Source: Cognatundibacterium jejuense
Lineage (GTDB): Bacteria > Pseudomonadota > Gammaproteobacteria > Burkholderiales > Burkholderiaceae_D
Length of the DNA: 64,000 bases
NCBI RefSeq assembly: GCF_014284255.1
Contig: NZ_JACOFV010000003.1
Location: 1-64,000 of the forward strand
Direction of reading: 5' to 3'
Shown here: positions 59,146-64,000 of the stretch, one piece after another
How positions within the stretch are numbered: the stretch's first letter is position 1
Layout: each line of letters starts with the position of its first letter
Notes under the pieces: model-generated
Databases searched by the model: none
What the model saw: the letters and a program-made list of their open reading frames with translations, nothing else
What the model was told of the DNA's origin: nothing
Translations under genes and position numbers: made by a program

Positions 59146-60051
59146 TCAGGCTGCGGGCGACGCTTCCATTTTCTGAAACGTGGATTGCATCCAGTTAATA
59201 AAAATTTCGACTTCCGGACGCAAGGTTGGTTGGGCTTCATGCACCAGATGATACGCGTGTGGTGGGGTTGCAAGTTGAGTATCGAAGAGTCGAACAACCT
59301 CGCCGGTTCTGATCATATCCTCGGCAAAATGTTGGCGCGTCAGGCCGACACCGTGACCGTGTTTTACCGCTTCCAGCAAAAGTCCAAGGTCGTCGATCCG
59401 CAATCCATTACTGGGTTCAGGAAAGTCCAGTCCTGCAACTTCAAACCATGGCTGCCATGGCTCTAATGCAGAACGTAATAGTTTTGCATGGCGCAAATCT
59501 GCTGGCGTTTTAATGGCAGGTATGGTTTTGAGATAGCCAGGACTGGCGACCGCGAAACTTGGTTCTACAAACAATTTTTTAGTGACCAAATTAGGATATT
59601 CTCCGGCACCAAAACGTACTTCAACATCGCTCTCGGATAGGCTCAGGTCATACAGAGGCACAAACAGATACACTTCGATTTCTATATCTGGATGTTGTTC
59701 AGAAAAATCCGCCAACCGTGGCATAAACATGTAGCGAGCGAACGTCGGTGGTACCGTTACTTTAACTTTCATCTGGTTCTGCGTGACTTTGTTTGGCAAA
59801 GGAAAATCAGACAAGGTTCTTAATGCCGCTCTGACCACGTCCAAATAACGGCGACCAAATTCAGTCAACGTGACGCTGCGTCCTTCGCGCACAAATACGC
59901 GTTCACACAAATGTTCTTCCAATAAGCGAATACGATGTGACAGAGCTGAGGGTGTAATGCACAGCTCCTCTGCAGCGACTGCAAAAGAACTAAAACGTGC
60001 GGCTGCTTCAAAGGCGGAAAGTGCATGTACCGGGGGGAGTCTTGTTGCCAT
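59146..60051 (-). CDS. LysR-family transcriptional regulator (GcvA-like)
   Basis: This 301-residue regulator starts MATRLPPVHALSAFEAAARFSSFAVAAEELCITPSALSHRIRLLEEHL, which is the GcvA/AmpR-type winged helix-turn-helix. The effector domain follows (PTFARYMFMPRLADFSEQHPDIEIEVYL). It is divergent from the cobalamin adenosyltransferase gene. The target and ligand are unknown. Confidence 0.88.
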   Translation of the reverse strand: MATRLPPVHALSAFEAAARFSSFAVAAEELCITPSALSHRIRLLEEHLCERVFVREGRSVTLTEFGRRYLDVVRAALRTLSDFPLPNKVTQNQMKVKVTVPPTFARYMFMPRLADFSEQHPDIEIEVYLFVPLYDLSLSESDVEVRFGAGEYPNLVTKKLFVEPSFAVASPGYLKTIPAIKTPADLRHAKLLRSALEPWQPWFEVAGLDFPEPSNGLRIDDLGLLLEAVKHGHGVGLTRQHFAEDMIRTGEVVRLFDTQLATPPHAYHLVHEAQPTLRPEVEIFINWMQSTFQKMEASPAA

Positions 60052-60293
60052 TCTATGTCCTGATTTTATACATCACGCCAGACAAAATCTTTGTCTGAAT
60101 TGCCTGGCAATATTCAATTGTCTGGTTCGGTCAAGCGTTGTACGGCGACTCAAAGTCGATTGTTGACGACATGGGCTTGCGAATATAACTTCGAAAGTTT
60201 CAGCAGCTAGCGCCTCGTCTATCCTCTCTATTATGATGCGTTCTTGCCGTTTTTGGCTTATGCTCTGCGACTTCTTTCCAAATTATATTTGCT

Positions 60294-60845
60294 ATGGGTA
60301 ATCGACTCTCTAAAATTGCAACACGTACTGGTGACGCAGGAACTACCGGCCTTGGTGATGGAAGCCGCGTGGATAAAGACGCATTACGGGTACACGCCAT
60401 GGGCGACGTGGATGAGCTCAATTCGCATATCGGTGTGTTGTTGTGCGAAGAGTTGCCAGCAACCATGAAGCATGAATTGGCGTCAATACAACATGATTTG
60501 TTTGATATGGGGGGCGAGTTGTGTATTCCTGGCTACACCATGATTACAGAAGCTCAGGTATCGAGGCTGGATGCATTGCTGGAAAAATACAACGCTGATT
60601 TACCTCCATTAAAAGACTTTATTTTGCCAGGTGGCTCCAAAGCCGCCGCGATAGCGCATGTCTGCCGTACCGTATGTCGCCGCGCGGAACGGGCAATTGT
60701 CAGTGTTGGTAAGAGTGAAACAATCAATGACCATCCGCGCCAATATATGAATCGTTTATCTGATTTGTTATTTGTTTTATCGCGCGTCTTGAATCGCGTT
60801 GATGGTGGTAGTGACGTATTGTGGGAAAAAGATCGTACTCGTTGA
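60294..60845 (+). CDS. Corrinoid adenosyltransferase (PduO/ATR type)
   Basis: The 183-residue enzyme adds the adenosyl group to cob(I)alamin. The signature region at the N-terminus, KIATRTGDAGTTGLGDGSRVDKDALRV, binds ATP, and FILPGGSKAAAIAHVCRTVCRRAERAIV and YMNRLSDLLFVLSRVLN are the PduO-type core. It is the trimeric ATR class. The ATG at 60294 is the first in the family alignment. There are no other B12 genes nearby. Confidence 0.93.
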   Translation: MGNRLSKIATRTGDAGTTGLGDGSRVDKDALRVHAMGDVDELNSHIGVLLCEELPATMKHELASIQHDLFDMGGELCIPGYTMITEAQVSRLDALLEKYNADLPPLKDFILPGGSKAAAIAHVCRTVCRRAERAIVSVGKSETINDHPRQYMNRLSDLLFVLSRVLNRVDGGSDVLWEKDRTR

Positions 60846-60874
60846 TACTTCAGGTCGTTACGCAGATTGAGTAC

Positions 60875-61387
60875 TTACTTCTCGCTTCCGGATTGGCGGT
60901 GGCGGGACAGTAAGCGGATCAACGCTGCACGTAAGTCGGCGTTTTGCGCGGTCTTTTCTATATTTTTTTCTAGATTGCTCAAGGCTTGAATTGCAGTTTC
61001 GGGAATGGCTAATTGTTTTACCGGCAATGGTTTTTCGATAACCCGCTTAACTTGTACTTTGATACGGATTGCGTTAATCTGCCAGCCACGTTGTTGTAAC
61101 TTTAATTGTAAATTCGGGCATTGCTGCTTGAGTTTTGTCGCAATAGCAGCGTTGGAGGCTGCAAGTACCAGTTGACCATCGGCCAGTTGCATGACTTCAC
61201 AGAGTTCAAAGAGAGACGACAAAACTGCTTCGCAGTCTCTTTGAAGAGCCAGATTTCGTTGTATTGCTGGTAATAATGCGGCAATTTTATCGTTTGCACG
61301 CAGAAAATCACTCGCTCCGCTGGTAACGGAAACCGGGCGACCACGTTTGATATGAATACGATGCGGAGGTAATGATGATGCAGACAT
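60875..61387 (-). CDS. dciA: DciA/DUF721 family protein
   Basis: The 170-residue protein fits the DUF721/DciA family, which in bacteria without DnaC helps load the replicative helicase. An N-terminal half with LRANDKIAALLPAIQRNLALQRDCEAVL and the family's DGQLVLAASNAAIATKLKQQCPNLQLKLQQRGWQINAIRIKVQ are visible. The neighbours M23 protein and secA match the order I know from betaproteobacteria. It is leftward and its start overlaps the long version of the M23 frame. Confidence 0.82.
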   Translation of the reverse strand: MSASSLPPHRIHIKRGRPVSVTSGASDFLRANDKIAALLPAIQRNLALQRDCEAVLSSLFELCEVMQLADGQLVLAASNAAIATKLKQQCPNLQLKLQQRGWQINAIRIKVQVKRVIEKPLPVKQLAIPETAIQALSNLEKNIEKTAQNADLRAALIRLLSRHRQSGSEK

Positions 61388-61457
61388 GGGCGTTACATTA
61401 CCACAAACCGTGTATTTCCATCCTTGTTTGCTACGTATTTACAGAGGGAAAGTATTG

Positions 61458-62420
61458 ATGCAGATAATATTAATGCATTCTCGTTTCACCCAGGCAAAGT
61501 CTGTAACTTTGTCTTCACGTCACGTTTTTCTGGCCATTTTTGCGTTTATCCTTCTCATGGCTGTTAGTGGCGCTTTGATGGCGACACTGACTTTGCGTCT
61601 GGCTAGTGCTGATCTTCCTATTTTACGAAGTATTTTACCGGCTTCAGTGTCGTCACCTTTGTCGGGTGACACGAATGGGAAAGACCGTTATTTGAAAGAA
61701 AATTTAACTGCCATGGCGGTTAAATTAGGCGAAATGCAAGCGCAATTAATGCGTTTGGATGCCCTTGGTGAACGGGTGCAAGGCCTTGCTGGTGTAAAGC
61801 CTGAAGAATTTAATTTTAAAGAATTACCTCCGCGCGGTGGACCAGAAATTTCCAATGCACCCTCCCGTGAATTGAATATGGCAGAGCTGCAAGCCGCGTT
61901 AGATGCTTTTCAAAAAGACGTAGAGCATCGCTCAGATTATTTAAATGTGGTTGAAACGAATTTGATGAGTTTTAAAATTCAATCCAAATTATTGCCAACA
62001 ATTCAACCCGTCAATGTTACTTATAATGCTTCTGGCTTTGGTTGGCGTCTTGATCCTTTTACTGGTCGTAACGCTTTTCATGAAGGAATTGATTTTCCGG
62101 CGCCGACTGGCACACCTATTGTGGCGGCCGCCGGCGGTGTGGTGATTGCCTCGGAATTTCATCCGCAATTTGGCAATATGTTAGAGATTGATCATGGCGG
62201 AGAATTAATTACGCGTTATGCACACACCTCCAAAATTTACGTCAAGCTCGGTGATATCGTGAAGCGTGGACAACATGTGGCCGATATTGGCTCGACTGGA
62301 CGTTCGACCGGTTCGCATCTGCATTTTGAGGTTCGTATCAAAGATGTCCCGCAAGATCCGAATAAATTTCTCACTGCCGGTGCAAATCAGGCAAAACTTG
62401 CTGCGCTCAAACAAAAATAG
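61458..62420 (+). CDS. M23 family metallopeptidase next to secA
   Basis: This 320-residue protein has a single N-terminal membrane helix (HVFLAIFAFILLMAVSGALMATLTLRLA), a short coiled-coil section (LGEMQAQLMRLDALGERVQGL) and the peptidase domain with HEGIDFPAPTGTPIVAA and HLHFEVRIKD. Those histidines and aspartates form the zinc site, so it should be active. It is anchored in the inner membrane with the domain in the periplasm. The start at 61458 has GAGGGAAAG 7-12 nt upstream; the extended frame overlaps dciA. It directly precedes secA, with 170 nt between. Confidence 0.9.
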   Translation: MQIILMHSRFTQAKSVTLSSRHVFLAIFAFILLMAVSGALMATLTLRLASADLPILRSILPASVSSPLSGDTNGKDRYLKENLTAMAVKLGEMQAQLMRLDALGERVQGLAGVKPEEFNFKELPPRGGPEISNAPSRELNMAELQAALDAFQKDVEHRSDYLNVVETNLMSFKIQSKLLPTIQPVNVTYNASGFGWRLDPFTGRNAFHEGIDFPAPTGTPIVAAAGGVVIASEFHPQFGNMLEIDHGGELITRYAHTSKIYVKLGDIVKRGQHVADIGSTGRSTGSHLHFEVRIKDVPQDPNKFLTAGANQAKLAALKQK

Positions 62421-62590
62421 CCATGTTTTTGCGTATTTAGCCACCAATTCATCAATGCTGTAGGGATTTGATCAGGGATTTACTGGTGAAGCCCTTGCAG
62501 CATGGTAAAATCGTGAGTTATCCTATATTGTTGCTGTGCAAGCAATTTTTTGTCGCGGCGTTTTTCAGAATTTAACTTTCCGTTCATAGC

Positions 62591-64000
62591 ATGTCATTCC
62601 TGACCAAGATATTCGGCAGCCGTAATCAACGGCTTTTGAAGCAATACCAAAAGACGGTGCGTGAGATCAACGCATTGGAACCCCAGCTGGAAACTTTGTC
62701 GGACGAGGCTTTGCAAGCCAAGACTGCTGAATTTAAAGCACGTGTGGCAGAAGGAGCAACGCTCGATAGCATTTTGGTAGAAGCCTTTGCCGTATGTCGC
62801 GAAGCGAGTAAGCGTGTTCTGAAAATGCGCCACTTCGACGTGCAAATGATCGGCGGTATGGTTTTGCATTATGGCAAAATTGCTGAAATGGGCACCGGTG
62901 AAGGTAAAACCCTGATGGGTACACTGCCAATTTATCTGAACGCTTTGTCAGGTAAAGGTGTGCACGTGGTGACCGTCAATGATTACCTCGCACAACGTGA
63001 CGCTGAATGGATGGGGCAGTTGTATAGCTGGTTGGGTCTAAGCACAGGTATCAACTTGTCGCAACTAGACCATGATGCCAAACAAGTGGCTTACGGTTCG
63101 GACATTACTTACGGTACCAATAACGAATTCGGTTTCGACTACCTGCGCGATAACATGGTATTTGAAGCCAAAGACCGCGTGCAACGTGGCCTGAACTTTG
63201 CCGTCGTCGATGAAGTTGACTCGATTCTGATCGATGAAGCGCGTACGCCGTTGATCATTTCTGGCCAGGCTGAAAATCACACTGAGTTGTATTACAAAAT
63301 CAACGAAGTACCTAAGATGCTGACCTTGCAAATCGGTGAAGAAACGCCCGATGGCTCAGGCAAGATTGAAGTTCCTGGTGACTACACCAAGGATGAAAAA
63401 GCGCATCAGGTATTGCTGACCGAAGCCGGTCACGATAAGGCAGAAAAAATTCTGACGCAAATGGGTCTGTTGCCTGAAGGCGCGTCTCTGTACGATGCAG
63501 CGCATATCACGTTGATCCATCATTTGTATGCCGCTTTGCGTGCGCATGCTTTGTATTTCAAAGATCAACACTATGTGGTGTTGAACGATGAAATCGTCAT
63601 CGTTGATGAATTTACTGGTCGTATGATGACTGGTCGCCGCTGGTCTGATGGCTTGCATCAGGCGGTAGAAGCCAAAGAAGGCGTGCGGATTCAAAACGAG
63701 AATCAAACCCTGGCATCGATTACTTTCCAGAATTACTTCCGTATGTACACCCGCTTGTCGGGCATGACAGGTACGGCGGATACAGAAGCCTACGAATTCC
63801 AGGAAATCTACGGTCTCGAAACTGTGGTCATTCCGCCAAATCGTCCTTCACAACGTAAAGACCGTCAGGATCAGGTCTACAAATCCGCCGAAGAAAAATA
63901 TGGCGCGATGCTCAAAGACATTCAGGATTGCTACGAACGTGGTCAGCCAGTATTGGTTGGTACGACTTCGATCGAAAATTCTGAATTATTGTCTGGCATT
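62591..64000 (+). CDS. secA: Preprotein translocase ATPase SecA (3' end beyond window)
   Basis: The frame encodes 470 residues and runs off the window; full SecA is about 900. SecA drives protein export through SecYEG. It has [19 protein letters not shown], the nucleotide-binding Walker A in [22 protein letters not shown] (about residues 101-107), [19 protein letters not shown], the Walker B and DEAD-like [21 protein letters not shown], the preprotein-binding domain, and [17 protein letters not shown]. Where E. coli reads AEMRTGEGKT, this protein has Gly in place of the Arg. The ATG at 62591 is the standard start. Confidence 0.97.
   Translation, partial: MSFLTKIFGSRNQRLLKQYQKTVREINALEPQLETLSDEALQAKTAEFKARVAEGATLDSILVEAFAVCREASKRVLKMRHFDVQMIGGMVLHYGKIAEMGTGEGKTLMGTLPIYLNALSGKGVHVVTVNDYLAQRDAEWMGQLYSWLGLSTGINLSQLDHDAKQVAYGSDITYGTNNEFGFDYLRDNMVFEAKDRVQRGLNFAVVDEVDSILIDEARTPLIISGQAENHTELYYKINEVPKMLTLQIGEETPDGSGKIEVPGDYTKDEKAHQVLLTEAGHDKAEKILTQMGLLPEGASLYDAAHITLIHHLYAALRAHALYFKDQHYVVLNDEIVIVDEFTGRMMTGRRWSDGLHQAVEAKEGVRIQNENQTLASITFQNYFRMYTRLSGMTGTADTEAYEFQEIYGLETVVIPPNRPSQRKDRQDQVYKSAEEKYGAMLKDIQDCYERGQPVLVGTTSIENSELLSGI

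Overview
The window looks like a chromosomal segment of a betaproteobacterium of the order Burkholderiales, most likely family Oxalobacteraceae (Undibacterium/Herminiimonas-like). This is an inference from moderate GC, Burkholderiales-type trimeric porins, the orders dusB-fis-purH-ruvC-ruvA-ruvB and dciA-M23 peptidase-secA, and the 5S/23S sequences. No phage, integrase, transposase, CRISPR array or tRNA gene was seen. Almost everything is core housekeeping metabolism, and the interest lies in the non-coding and repeat content.

Layout: (1) 1-840, the 3' end of a 23S rRNA gene followed by two nearly identical 5S rRNA genes, each with its own terminator. (2) 0.98-3.3 kb, a small DUF465/YdcH protein under an FNR-like box, a DUF3025 protein and pyrC. 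(3) 3.4-10.8 kb, a glutamate/aspartate module: two periplasmic binding proteins, two permeases, an ATPase, then gdhA and a LysR regulator, with hairpins between the genes. (4) 10.8-22.6 kb, an Atm1-type ABC exporter, a YciA thioesterase coupled to a Tat-exported PhoD phosphatase, fadD, a hydroxyisobutyrate-dehydrogenase-like reductase, a PagL-like lipid A deacylase, a DUF2147 protein and valS. (5) 22.8-24.9 kb, a TPR-GGDEF diguanylate cyclase. (6) 24.9-29.9 kb, a thiamine operon (thiC-thiS-repeat ORF-thiG-thiD-thiE) under a TPP riboswitch.

(7) 30.2-33.5 kb, a periplasmic solute-binding-like protein and a TonB-dependent receptor. (8) 33.6-39.9 kb, uvrD, a NhaD-like antiporter, an Aer-type PAS/MCP receptor and coq7. 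(9) 40.2-42.9 kb, two porins. (10) 43-48.4 kb, the dusB-fis-purH-ruvCAB cluster. (11) 48.8-51.3 kb, a tightly overlapped operon of a secreted protein, a LytS-type kinase and a LytTR regulator. (12) 51.3-58.9 kb, a histidine phosphatase, dtd, tyrS, an M23 peptidase with anmK, a DsbA-like protein, an aldo/keto reductase and a hemolysin III protein. (13) 59.1-64 kb, a GcvA-like LysR regulator, a cobalamin adenosyltransferase, DciA, a second M23 protein and the 5' part of secA, cut by the window end.

The most unusual observations are a 69-bp tandem repeat (3.5 copies, in frame, ATGA-coupled to thiS) sitting between thiS and thiG; a pair of 82-bp AT-rich elements with matching ends upstream of pyrC and uvrD; a dispersed intergenic palindromic repeat family; a riboswitch leader with a perfect 10-bp helix covering the thiC ribosome binding site; and a three-gene secreted protein/LytS/LytTR operon.
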